Below are positions 15,247-22,880 of a stretch of 29,753 bases of DNA, in pieces. The DNA comes from Prevotella sp. CAG:924. GTDB lineage: Bacteria; Bacteroidota; Bacteroidia; Bacteroidales; Bacteroidaceae. The notes under the pieces are model-generated. The model did not search any database, was not told where the DNA came from, and was given only the letters and a program-made list of their open reading frames with translations. The stretch spans positions 1 to 29,753 of the forward strand of contig HF988593.1 in NCBI GenBank assembly GCA_000431975.1, read 5' to 3'. The first letter of the stretch is position 1; each line of letters opens with the position of its first letter. The position numbers and the translations under genes were made by a program.

Positions 15247-15357
15247 CGCCCGCGAAATTGTAAACTCGTGCAAAGGGTGGTGCTGTTGTGGCACCATATT
15301 GAGGCAAGGACTTCAGAAGTAATATCAAATAAAAATTAATATAATTAATCAATCAAG

Positions 15358-16719
15358 ATGAATATTTCATTCGAATGCCCCGATAAGGTCAACGGACTGA
15401 TGACCATCACTATCGAGGAGGCTGATTTCAGCGCAGACGTAGAGAAGACGCTTAAGGATTATCGTAAGAAGGCTAATTACCCCGGTTTCCGTCCTGGTCA
15501 GGTACCTATGAATCTGATCCGTCGTCAGTACGGTAGCGCTGTGAAGATGGACGTGATCAACAAGAAGTTGGGTGAGTCACTCCAGAAATATCTTAGTGAC
15601 AACAACATCAATATGATCGGTGAGCCCCTCGCTTCTGAGAAGCAGGAGCCGCAGGATCTGGAGAAGGACGCTCCTTATACTTTCGTATTCGATATCGCTG
15701 TAGCTCCTGAGTTCGATGTTACTCTGGGCCAGGATGACACCGTAGACTACTACGACATCACTGTTGACGACAAGGTGATCGACGATCAGGTGAGCGCTAT
15801 CGCATCGCGTGCCGGCAAGTATGAGCAGGTAGACGACTATCAGGATAATGATATGTTGAAGGGTGATCTGCGCGAGCTGGATGCCGAGGGCAATACGCTC
15901 GAGGGTGGCATCACTGTTGAGGGTGCTGTACTCATGCCTAGCTATATCAAGGTTGACGATCAGAAGAAGCTCTTCGATGGTGCCAAGAAGGGCGATATCA
16001 TCACTTTCAATCCCCGCAAGGCTTATCCTGAGAGTGACGTAGAGGTAAGCTCACTGTTGAAGATCAAAAAAGAAGAAGTTGCCGCTCATACGGGTGACTT
16101 CAGTTTCCAGATCACAGAGATCAGCCGTTTCAAGACTCATGAGGTGAATCAGGAGCTCTTCGACCTGGTACTTGGTAAGGACGAGGTGAAGACAGAAGAG
16201 GATTTCCGCAAGAAACTCGGTGAAATGGTGAAGGAGCAGCTTGACAAGAGTGCAGACTTCCGCTTCCTTTATGACGTACGTGCGTATGCAGAGAAGAAGG
16301 TAGGTGATCTGGCCTTCCCCGATGCTTTACTCAAGCGTATTGTTAAGCAGAACAATCCGAAGGCCAGCGATGAGGATCTCGAGAAGAACTATGAGCCTTC
16401 AGTGAAGGAGCTCAAGTGGAGCCTTATTCAGAATAAGCTCGCTACCCAGTTCAGTATCAAGGTTGAGGACGCTGACGTGAAGAACGCTGCTAAGGAAATG
16501 GCCCGCATGCAGTTCGCTCAGTATGGCATGAACAATGTGCCTGAGGAGTATGTTGACAATTACACCGATGAGCTGCTGAAGAAGCGTGAGAACGTGAACA
16601 ACTTTGTTCAGCGTGCCCTCGACGCTAAGCTGACTGCTGCTGTGAAGGATGCTGTGAAGCTGAATAAGAAGGCAATCTCACTTGATGACTTCAACAAGCT
16701 CGCAGAGAACGATAAATAA
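15358..16719 (+). CDS. tig: Trigger factor, ribosome-associated chaperone
   Basis: 453 residues. It binds the ribosome exit tunnel and shields nascent chains. The N-terminal ribosome-binding domain (about 1-115) has the signature loop GFRPGQVP. The middle region (about 150-245), which is an FKBP-type PPIase in E. coli, lacks the usual FxGxxIPGFE-like active-site line and looks degenerate. The C-terminal helical chaperone arms (about 250-453, rich in Lys/Glu) are complete. It is followed by clpP and clpX, a widespread tig-clpP-clpX order that links folding with proteolysis. A 336-base spacer with strong RNA structure separates it from clpP. Confidence 0.96.
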   Translation: MNISFECPDKVNGLMTITIEEADFSADVEKTLKDYRKKANYPGFRPGQVPMNLIRRQYGSAVKMDVINKKLGESLQKYLSDNNINMIGEPLASEKQEPQDLEKDAPYTFVFDIAVAPEFDVTLGQDDTVDYYDITVDDKVIDDQVSAIASRAGKYEQVDDYQDNDMLKGDLRELDAEGNTLEGGITVEGAVLMPSYIKVDDQKKLFDGAKKGDIITFNPRKAYPESDVEVSSLLKIKKEEVAAHTGDFSFQITEISRFKTHEVNQELFDLVLGKDEVKTEEDFRKKLGEMVKEQLDKSADFRFLYDVRAYAEKKVGDLAFPDALLKRIVKQNNPKASDEDLEKNYEPSVKELKWSLIQNKLATQFSIKVEDADVKNAAKEMARMQFAQYGMNNVPEEYVDNYTDELLKKRENVNNFVQRALDAKLTAAVKDAVKLNKKAISLDDFNKLAENDK

Positions 16720-16840
16720 TAGATCCTGTATATCGTAGGATGTGGATCGGAAGACGGCTTCTCCCTATGGAGAGATTGTTTGCCAAATGGTTCACGGATG
16801 ATGATCAGATCAACTGCGATCGGTCAAAAACATTATAATT

Positions 16841-16856
16841 AGGGGCGAAAGCCTCT
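16841..16856 (+). terminator. GAAA-tetraloop hairpin downstream of tig
   Basis: AGGGGC (16841-16846) and GCCTCT (16851-16856) pair with one wobble around the stable tetraloop GAAA. It is followed by TCTTCTTATAACCTTTTTT, a pyrimidine-rich tail. It may terminate or pause tig transcription. Confidence 0.5.
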
Positions 16857-16860
16857 TCTT

Positions 16861-16966
16861 ATAACCTTTTTTAAGCAAAATATTCGCTCTATAATAAGAG
16901 GTTATCGACTTTTCTGTGTATCTTTGTGATACGATCAACAGCAAAAGAGTCGATAATCTCTTTTTT
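16861..16966 (+). promoter_or_regulatory. Terminator-like hairpin with a competing pairing, tig-clpP spacer
   Basis: A 15-base arm (16896-16910) pairs with 16948-16962 with one wobble, and the descending arm runs into TTTTTT (16961-16966), as in an intrinsic terminator. The ascending arm can instead pair with ATAACCTTTT (16861-16870; 9 of 10 positions), giving two mutually exclusive folds as in an attenuator. The 37-base loop contains the clpP -7 box. Whether it switches is inference. Confidence 0.5.
16919..16926 (+). promoter_or_regulatory. -7 box of the clpP promoter, located in the hairpin loop
   Basis: TATCTTTG is an exact TAnnTTTG match. It is also inside a small hairpin, GTATC (16918-16922) with GATAC (16928-16932). 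A transcript starting near 16933 would contain only the descending arm of the large hairpin and so would escape it. No TTTG is seen at -33. The leader to clpP is about 120 bases. Confidence 0.5.
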
Positions 16967-17055
16967 CGTGTATTATTTGTCCGGTCTTCGTAGAGGAGAT
17001 GTCGGAAACATATTATGTAAATAAAAATAAGAATAGGTAATAAGAAAGAATCATT

Positions 17056-17724
17056 ATGAACAAGGATTTTAGAAAGTTTGCCATGGACCGTACGGGCATC
17101 AGTTCGTTAGCTCTTGAGGACGTGGTACGCGCTCAGAATCAATATCTCAATCCCTACATCCTTGAGGAACGTCAGCTAAATGTGACACAGATGGATGTAT
17201 TCTCCCGTCTGATGATGGACCGTATCATCTTCCTTGGTACGGAGATCGATGATTATACCGCCAATACGTTGCAGGCACAGTTGCTTTATCTTGATTCCGT
17301 TGATAACGGAAAAGATATCTCGATCTATGTCAACTCTCCCGGAGGATCGGTAACCGCCGGTCTGGGAATTTATGACACGATGCAGTTTATCACCTCTGAT
17401 GTAGCCACGATCTGTACGGGAATGGCTGCCTCGATGGCTGCAGTACTGCTCGTCAGTGGCCAGGAGGGCAAACGTTCTGCATTGCCCCACAGCCGTGTGA
17501 TGATCCATCAGCCACTTGGTGGCGTGCAGGGCCAGGCTTCAGATATTGAGATCGAGGCAAGGGAGATCCAGAAGTTCAAGAAGGAGCTCTACACCATTAT
17601 CTCCGATCATTCTCATACACCTTACGAAAAAGTATGGAAAGATTCTGACCGCAACTATTGGATGACGGCAGAGGAAGCTAAGGAATATGGTATGATCGAC
17701 GAGGTGTTGACGCGTAAGAAATAA
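17056..17724 (+). CDS. clpP: ATP-dependent Clp protease proteolytic subunit
   Basis: 222 residues. It forms the tetradecameric serine-protease barrel fed by ClpX. The nucleophile Ser126 is in GMAASMAA and His151 is in MIHQPLGG; the 25-residue spacing equals that of E. coli Ser97/His122. The third triad residue should be Asp (E. coli Asp171, in RDTERDRFLSA). The aligned segment here is KDSDRNYWMTA, so Asn200 (codon AAC, 17653-17655) occupies that position. Asp196 and Asp198 are nearby but out of register. The N-terminal 25-30 residues are longer than in E. coli, as in other Bacteroidetes as far as I recall. clpX follows after 72 bases. Confidence 0.97.
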   Translation: MNKDFRKFAMDRTGISSLALEDVVRAQNQYLNPYILEERQLNVTQMDVFSRLMMDRIIFLGTEIDDYTANTLQAQLLYLDSVDNGKDISIYVNSPGGSVTAGLGIYDTMQFITSDVATICTGMAASMAAVLLVSGQEGKRSALPHSRVMIHQPLGGVQGQASDIEIEAREIQKFKKELYTIISDHSHTPYEKVWKDSDRNYWMTAEEAKEYGMIDEVLTRKK

Positions 17725-17796
17725 ATGCTGGCGGACAGATGAATGTCCATCAGCTCTCAGGTTAAATATTATCATCAATACCCTTTATTAATAATT

Positions 17797-19056
17797 ATGG
17801 TAAAGAAGAAAGTATGTAGTTTCTGCGGACGCGGTGAGCAGGATGTACGTCTGCTCATCACGGGCATAAACGGCTTTATCTGTGAAGAGTGTGCCGTTCA
17901 AGCCTATAACATTGTCCGGCAGACGGGAATACTTGATTTGCCCGATACCGATACAACAAAGTCTAATATGGGCAGTGATCATCAGTTTAAGCTGAAGAAG
18001 GTGCCCAAGCCCAAGGAAATCAAGAAATATCTCGATCAGTACGTCATCGGTCAGGATGATGCCAAACGCACCCTCGCTGTATCGGTGTATAATCATTATA
18101 AGCGTCTTCAGCAGCCAGTCGATGATGACGGCGTGGAGATCGAAAAGAGTAATATTATCATGGTAGGATCGACGGGAACGGGTAAGACATTGTTAGCCCG
18201 TACCATTGCCCGTCTGCTGGATGTGCCTTTCACCATTGTCGATGCGACAGTGTTTACCGAGGCCGGTTATGTGGGTGAGGACGTGGAGAGTATTCTCTCG
18301 CGTTTGCTGCAGGTAGCCAATTATGATGTAGAGGCAGCCCAGCGTGGTATCGTCTTTATTGATGAGATCGACAAGATTGCCCGCAAGAGTGATAATCCGT
18401 CCATTACACGTGATGTGAGTGGTGAGGGTGTGCAACAAGGATTGCTCAAACTCCTGGAGGGAACAATGGTCAACGTACCGCCGAAGGGAGGCCGTAAGCA
18501 TCCTGACCAGGACTACATCCATGTTGATACAAAGAACATTCTCTTTATTTGCGGCGGTGCCTTTGATGGCATCGAGCGTAAGATAGCACAGCGAATGAAT
18601 ACCCATGTGGTGGGTTACAACTCTGTGCAGAATGCCCGTCATATCGATAAGGGTAATCTCATGCAGTATATCGTGCCGCAGGATCTGAAGTCATTTGGTC
18701 TTATCCCAGAGATCATTGGCCGTCTGCCGGTACTAACTTATCTCAATCCTCTCGATCGTGCGGCCTTGCGCCGTATCCTCGTAGAACCGAAGAACTCAAT
18801 CATCAAACAGTATGTGAAGCTCTTTGAGATGGATCATGTGACGCTTACCTTTTCCGACGAGGCTTTAGACTTTATTGTCGACAAGGCTGTGGAATACAAG
18901 TTGGGCGCACGTGGTCTCCGCTCGATCGTTGAGAATATTATGGTTGATGCTATGTATGAGATGCCTTCGCGTCGGGTCGATCACTTTGAAGTGACATTGG
19001 ACTATGCACGCGAACAACTTGGCAAGTCTCATTTGCAGGAGCTTCAGACCGCATAA
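17797..19056 (+). CDS. clpX: ClpX, unfoldase subunit of the Clp protease
   Basis: 419 residues from the ATG at 17797. This puts the zinc-binding domain at the N-terminus (Cys7, Cys10, Cys29, Cys32 in VCSFC and ICEEC). An upstream in-frame start at 17743 would add 18 unconserved residues. The AAA+ motor has Walker A GSTGTGKT (124-131), pore loop GYVG (157-160), Walker B IVFIDE (185-190) and the conserved GEGVQQGLLKLLEGT. The loop that docks onto ClpP, IGF in E. coli, reads VGY here (272-274). It unfolds tagged substrates and threads them into ClpP, encoded just upstream in the same operon. Confidence 0.97.
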   Translation: MVKKKVCSFCGRGEQDVRLLITGINGFICEECAVQAYNIVRQTGILDLPDTDTTKSNMGSDHQFKLKKVPKPKEIKKYLDQYVIGQDDAKRTLAVSVYNHYKRLQQPVDDDGVEIEKSNIIMVGSTGTGKTLLARTIARLLDVPFTIVDATVFTEAGYVGEDVESILSRLLQVANYDVEAAQRGIVFIDEIDKIARKSDNPSITRDVSGEGVQQGLLKLLEGTMVNVPPKGGRKHPDQDYIHVDTKNILFICGGAFDGIERKIAQRMNTHVVGYNSVQNARHIDKGNLMQYIVPQDLKSFGLIPEIIGRLPVLTYLNPLDRAALRRILVEPKNSIIKQYVKLFEMDHVTLTFSDEALDFIVDKAVEYKLGARGLRSIVENIMVDAMYEMPSRRVDHFEVTLDYAREQLGKSHLQELQTA

Positions 19057-19065
19057 GAGAAATGG

Positions 19066-19221
19066 CCATCCTTTGGGATGGGAGGAGGTGACTGCGTCCG
19101 TATTGTCGGATACAGGAACTTTTCTCCCAGGTCCCGTGTCATTTGGAAGATAGATCGTGCTCTCCGGCTTTAGTCGGAATCCCGTCCTCCGGGCGACCCG
19201 TTGTCGGGTGGGCCTAGGGGA
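19066..19221 (+). other. Cluster of short hairpins between clpX and recQ
   Basis: This stretch is GC-richer than other gaps and holds several small stems. CCATCC (19066-19071) pairs with GGATGG (19076-19081) around TTTG. Further on are TCCG-TATTGT-CGGA, TCCGGC-TTTA-GTCGGA (one wobble), CCCG-TCCTC-CGGG and ACCCG-TTGT-CGGGT. No ORF or clear T-run terminator is seen. It may be a structured RNA or transcript-end region; its identity is unknown. Confidence 0.4.
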
Positions 19222-19293
19222 AGTCTCTGGTGCTTCATATCTGTTTTTGCCTTTTATGGCCTTCATCTTACAAACTAGAAAATCACGCAATCA

Positions 19294-21501
19294 ATGACCA
19301 AGGAAGTAAATCTGACTGAAGAACTAAAACGCTATTTTGGGTTCGACCGTTTCAAAGGCGACCAGGAAGCCATTATCCGTAATTTGATGGCCGGGCATAA
19401 CACTTTTGTGCTCATGCCTACAGGTGGAGGTAAGAGTCTCTGCTATCAATTGCCGTCTCTCATCATGGATGGTACGGCTATCGTCGTATCACCCCTCATC
19501 GCGCTGATGAAGAATCAGGTCGATGTGATCAACGGTCTTACCGAAGATGACGGGGTGGCTCATTTCCTTAATTCCTCACTCAACCGTGCTGCTATCAATC
19601 GGGTGGAAGAGGATGTGAAGAGTGGACGGACAAAACTCCTTTATGTAGCGCCGGAGTCGCTCAATAAGGAGGATCATCTGGCGTTTTTCCGTTCGTTCCA
19701 GATTTCTTTTTATGCCATTGACGAAGCTCATTGTATCTCGGAATGGGGACACGATTTCCGTCCGGAATATCGTAATATCCGTCCAACTATTAATAAAATA
19801 GGCAATGCACCTGTCATAGCCCTTACAGCGACGGCCACTGATAAGGTACGTGCCGATATTAAGAAGAGTCTGGGCATCATGGATGCTACGGAGTTCCGTT
19901 CTTCCTTCAATCGTCCTAATCTATATTACGAGGTACGTCAGAAACTCTCTGAGGAAGATACTGACAGTCAGATCATCCGTTTCCTGCGTCAGCATCCCGG
20001 TAAGAGTGGTATTATCTACTGCCTTTCGCGTAAGAAGGTGGATGACTTCGCGCAAAAGCTGAAACTCAACGGTTTTAAGGCAGCGCCTTATCATGCCGGT
20101 CTTGATACGGAGGAGCGCAATGCCACACAGGATGCTTTCCTACGCGAGGATATTGATGTCATCGTTGCTACGATCGCTTTTGGTATGGGTATCGATAAGC
20201 CCGACGTGCGGTTCGTTATTCATTATGATATTCCTAAGAGTCTGGAGGGATATTATCAAGAGACGGGACGTGCCGGCCGTGATGGTGGTGAGGGTATCTG
20301 TATCGCTTTCTATCTGCCCAAGGACTTGAAAAAGCTTGAGAAGTTCATGGAAAATAAAGGGGAGAATGAGCGTGAGATCGGTCGCCAGCTGTTGGCTGAG
20401 ACGAAAGCCTATGCCGAGTCGGCTATTTGCCGACGTAAACTCCTGCTCCATTATTTCGGGGAGGATTATCCCAAAGATAACTGCGGCAATTGTGACAACT
20501 GTCTTCATCCTTCCAAGCCGAAGGATGCGCAGGACGCTCTTATCGCTGTGCTCGAAGCCATCAAAGCGACGAAGGAGAACTTTGATCAGGCTTATATCAT
20601 TGATTTTGTGCGTGGCAGACGCACCGATAATATTGTGCGCCATCAGCATGACAAACTACCGGAGTTTGGAGGTGGAAAGACGGCTGATGAGGCAGATAAG
20701 AAGATTTGGAACCCCGTGATACGTCAGGCTATGCTCTCGGGCTTTATCCGTAAGGATGTGGAGAATTATGGCTTGCTGAAACTTACGGCCGCCGGTCGTA
20801 TGTATCTGCGCAATCCCAAACCGTTTCCAGTGGTGGACGATCATGAGTTTGAGGCTGTAGAGGAAGGCAACGAGGGCGTGAGTGCACTTGATGAGGCTCT
20901 CTTCGCTCAATTGAAGGGTTTGCGGCGCGATGTGGCCCGCAAGAACAAACTTGCCCCATGGGTGGTGTTCCAAGACATATCGCTTTCCCAGATGGCGACT
21001 AATTTCCCCGTTACTATTGAGGAGTTGCAGCAGATCCAAGGTGTTGGTATGGGTAAGGCACGCAAGTTCGGAAAACCTTTTATCGAACTCATCAAGAAAT
21101 ATTGTGATGAGAATGATATACAACGGGCCGATATGATGCGTGTGATTTCATTGCCTAATAAGTCAAAGAAGAAACTGAAGATCATCGAACTGATCGATAA
21201 GCGTATCGATCTTGATGAGATCGCACGTGCTCAGGTGTTGGAGTTCGACGATCTGATCACCGAGATTGAGTCGATCGTTTACAGTGGTATGAAAGTGAAT
21301 CTTAATTACTATCTTGATAATGAGGACAACATCGACCCCGAAGATGTAGATGCCATCTACGACTGGTTCCGAGAGAGCGAGACCGATGACGTGGATGACG
21401 CCATTGAGGGAGCAGACGTCTATGACGATGATGGCGGACTCACCGCAGAGGAAAAGGTACGGCTTGTACGTATCAAGTTCATATCAGAAATGGCAAACTG
21501 A
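19294..21501 (+). CDS. recQ: ATP-dependent DNA helicase RecQ
   Basis: 735 residues, a 3'-5' DNA helicase in recombination and fork repair. The helicase core has Walker A TGGGKS (43-48), DEAH (143-146), the RecQ aromatic loop WGHDFRPEY (151-159) and motif VI QETGRAGRDGG. A zinc-binding RQC region follows, with the Cys ligands in ICRRKLLLHYF and NCGNCDNC. An HRDC domain is next (about 525-610, QLKGLRRDVARKNKLAPWVVF to the GVGMGKARKFG hairpin). About 120 more residues at the C-terminus include a possible helix-turn-helix part (IIELIDKRIDLDEIARAQ) and an acidic stretch. It lies 237 bases after clpX and ends at a strong terminator. Confidence 0.96.
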   Translation: MTKEVNLTEELKRYFGFDRFKGDQEAIIRNLMAGHNTFVLMPTGGGKSLCYQLPSLIMDGTAIVVSPLIALMKNQVDVINGLTEDDGVAHFLNSSLNRAAINRVEEDVKSGRTKLLYVAPESLNKEDHLAFFRSFQISFYAIDEAHCISEWGHDFRPEYRNIRPTINKIGNAPVIALTATATDKVRADIKKSLGIMDATEFRSSFNRPNLYYEVRQKLSEEDTDSQIIRFLRQHPGKSGIIYCLSRKKVDDFAQKLKLNGFKAAPYHAGLDTEERNATQDAFLREDIDVIVATIAFGMGIDKPDVRFVIHYDIPKSLEGYYQETGRAGRDGGEGICIAFYLPKDLKKLEKFMENKGENEREIGRQLLAETKAYAESAICRRKLLLHYFGEDYPKDNCGNCDNCLHPSKPKDAQDALIAVLEAIKATKENFDQAYIIDFVRGRRTDNIVRHQHDKLPEFGGGKTADEADKKIWNPVIRQAMLSGFIRKDVENYGLLKLTAAGRMYLRNPKPFPVVDDHEFEAVEEGNEGVSALDEALFAQLKGLRRDVARKNKLAPWVVFQDISLSQMATNFPVTIEELQQIQGVGMGKARKFGKPFIELIKKYCDENDIQRADMMRVISLPNKSKKKLKIIELIDKRIDLDEIARAQVLEFDDLITEIESIVYSGMKVNLNYYLDNEDNIDPEDVDAIYDWFRESETDDVDDAIEGADVYDDDGGLTAEEKVRLVRIKFISEMAN

Positions 21502-21556
21502 TCCGATGGGATCATTGTTGATAGATATACAGACGTCATAATAGATGTTTTTTATG

Positions 21557-21610
21557 AAAGGCAGATCGGACTATGGTAAAGGGTACTATAGTCCAATCTG
21601 CCTTTTTGTT
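21557..21610 (+). terminator. Strong intrinsic terminator after recQ
   Basis: A 22-base arm (21557-21578) pairs with 21584-21605 around the loop AAGGG, with a single C-A mismatch and one wobble. TT, G and TTTT follow. A T-run also precedes the left arm, so it could act on the other strand too. Confidence 0.9.
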
Positions 21611-21960
21611 TTGGAGTCAAGATAGTCACTAGGTCGCAAACATTAATTCCATTTTATTCTAAATCGGTCATTAGAGATTTTCATCTAAGATATCGTAAGC
21701 AGACGATTGTATTTGTAATTAATCATACTGTATGTCGCTTGATTTTTGCTGTAGAAAAAGCAAAAATATGACAAAACGAAAGTACATTTTTCTAATGACT
21801 GATTTGAGTTAATTTTCATTTTATGGGATCTCCTGATGTCTTGTGCCCTCTTGCCGGTATTCTATCCGTCGCTTTCCCTCGAAGCAGCCTGCTCGATAAT
21901 AGTACAGGATACTTCAAATCTTTAATGATAATTTGGGTTGAAAGTAAATTTTTGATAGAT
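21611..21960. other. AT-rich gap with one hairpin and no gene
   Basis: No ORF of note is seen on either strand. ATTTTTGCT (21742-21750) and AGCAAAAAT (21759-21767) form a perfect 9-bp stem with an 8-base loop. Nothing else recognisable was found. Confidence 0.5.
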
Positions 21961-21967
21961 CAATGCA

Positions 21968-21996
21968 TTGTTTTTTGAAAATAAGTACTATCTTTG
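21968..21996 (+). promoter_or_regulatory. Promoter P1 in the recQ-guaB gap
   Basis: TTG (21968-21970), an 18-base spacer and TATCTTTG (21989-21996) resemble a Bacteroidetes promoter. The bases that follow, GCATCGCATT, nearly repeat those after P2 at 22661. A 48-codon ORF begins about 50 bases downstream. Confidence 0.55.
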
Positions 21997-22048
21997 CATC
22001 GCATTAGAAAGATAATCTGATAGTGACAAGATATCTCCGGAAAGGGAA

Positions 22049-22195
22049 ATGCTAATACCTTCTAAAGAGATCCCTCTTGACAGCATATTTACGGAATGCA
22101 CGGCATTGAATGTCGGTATCCGTCTTCGCATCTATGACACTTTGTTTCCTGTCAGTGTTTCATCAGTAATACTAAATTTATTTTGTAACGATTAA
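22049..22195 (+). CDS. Possible small ORF of 48 codons downstream of P1
   Basis: ATG at 22049 opens a frame of 48 codons beginning MLIPSKEIPLDSIFTECTAL and ending LNLFCND before TAA. It starts about 50 bases after promoter P1, which is the main reason to list it. No motif or family is recognised, and a chance ORF is quite possible. Confidence 0.2.
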   Translation: MLIPSKEIPLDSIFTECTALNVGIRLRIYDTLFPVSVSSVILNLFCND

Positions 22196-22205
22196 GCATC
22201 CGGCA

Positions 22206-22322
22206 ATGATTCAGGCACATGGACTTCACATTATCTCTTACAGTCTTCATTATACCGATGAAGGCAAGGTACAAATGACAATTATCTATAATTGTACATT
22301 CCGTACGCGGGCAAGAGCCTAA
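22206..22322 (+). CDS. Possible small ORF of 38 codons
   Basis: ATG at 22206 begins ten bases after the previous small ORF and encodes 38 residues, starting MIQAHGLHIISYSLHYTDEG and ending TFRTRARA. No domain is recognised. The tandem placement after P1 is the only support; it may be a chance frame or a remnant. Confidence 0.15.
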   Translation: MIQAHGLHIISYSLHYTDEGKVQMTIIYNCTFRTRARA

Positions 22323-22610
22323 CTTTTATTTTATAGGATTATAGTGAAATAGCCTTTTGGGTAGTCGACTTGTTTTCAAGCCGGGCGAAGATGGTGTGTA
22401 CTTTTTACGGCTCGTCAGTCAATGAACGTTGTTCACAAGATTAGCTGTAGGTGAATGTCATTTCCCGAGAGATAGGTGCCTATGTGTTCTGTTCGAAATC
22501 CGGAAGCTTTTGCGTTTGTTTCCATGTGGATTGTTAATGACTTGGAAATACGTGTTAACGACTGTTGTGTGCGAGCACATAAAACTTGATGAATGTCAAG
22601 GAAATGGGGG

Positions 22611-22668
22611 TGTTAGGCTAAAGAGTGCTAACAACTATTGCGGAAATGAGGAATTAATGTTACCTTTG
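22611..22668 (+). promoter_or_regulatory. Promoter P2 with an adjacent inverted repeat
   Basis: TTG (22638-22640), a 20-base spacer and TACCTTTG (22661-22668) are an excellent match to the Bacteroidetes consensus. Directly upstream, TGTTAG (22611-22616) and CTAACA (22628-22633) form an inverted repeat that could bind a regulator. The start region GCATCGCAATT closely resembles that after P1. Confidence 0.65.
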
Positions 22669-22674
22669 CATCGC

Positions 22675-22880
22675 AATTCAGAAATAAAGGTTCTTGTGAA
22701 AGGATCACTCTGAATACAAGATTTAAAGTTAGTAGATTGTTTCATATAGGTTTTTAGTTTTAGGTTTAAGATTTTTCAGAGGTATTTATTTTTCTTAAGC
22801 GTAAGAAAAAGATTAGATTTCAGGTAACGCAAATCCCTGTCTCCGCTGTCGGAGATGGGGATTGTGCGTTTATAGAGCCC
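22675..22880 (+). ncRNA. Candidate structured RNA transcribed from P2
   Basis: About 205 bases follow P2 with no good ORF but ordered structure. ATTCAG near the 5' end can pair with CTGAAT about 30 bases on. A T-rich unpaired stretch follows, then a perfect 9-bp hairpin TTTTTCTTA (22789-22797) with TAAGAAAAA (22802-22810) around AGCG. Last comes a long imperfect 3' hairpin (about 22825-22874): AACGCA, AATCCC and TCTCCG pair in turn with CGGAGA, GGGATT and TGCGTT around CTGT. The transcript could be a free small RNA or an unusually long leader for guaB. I could not assign a known RNA family. Confidence 0.5.

Noticed and set aside
17743..17796. Upstream in-frame start for clpX
   Set aside because: The added residues are not part of the family, and the zinc-binding domain begins right after the ATG at 17797.
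21738..21750. GCTTGATTTTTGC shared with 9303-9315
   Set aside because: A 13-base match between AT-rich gaps is expected by chance in a window of this size, and the flanks do not match.
22030..22065. Resemblance of CCGGAAAGGGAAATGCTAATACC to a 16S rRNA segment
   Set aside because: Only a short phrase is similar; the flanking sequence does not continue as rRNA.
22485..22500. GTTCGAAATCC resembling a tRNA T-arm
   Set aside because: No acceptor, D or anticodon stems can be built around it.
22429..22713. A 94-codon plus-strand frame starting at a TTG
   Set aside because: It lacks motifs, uses a TTG start, and runs across the strong P2 promoter and into the candidate RNA.
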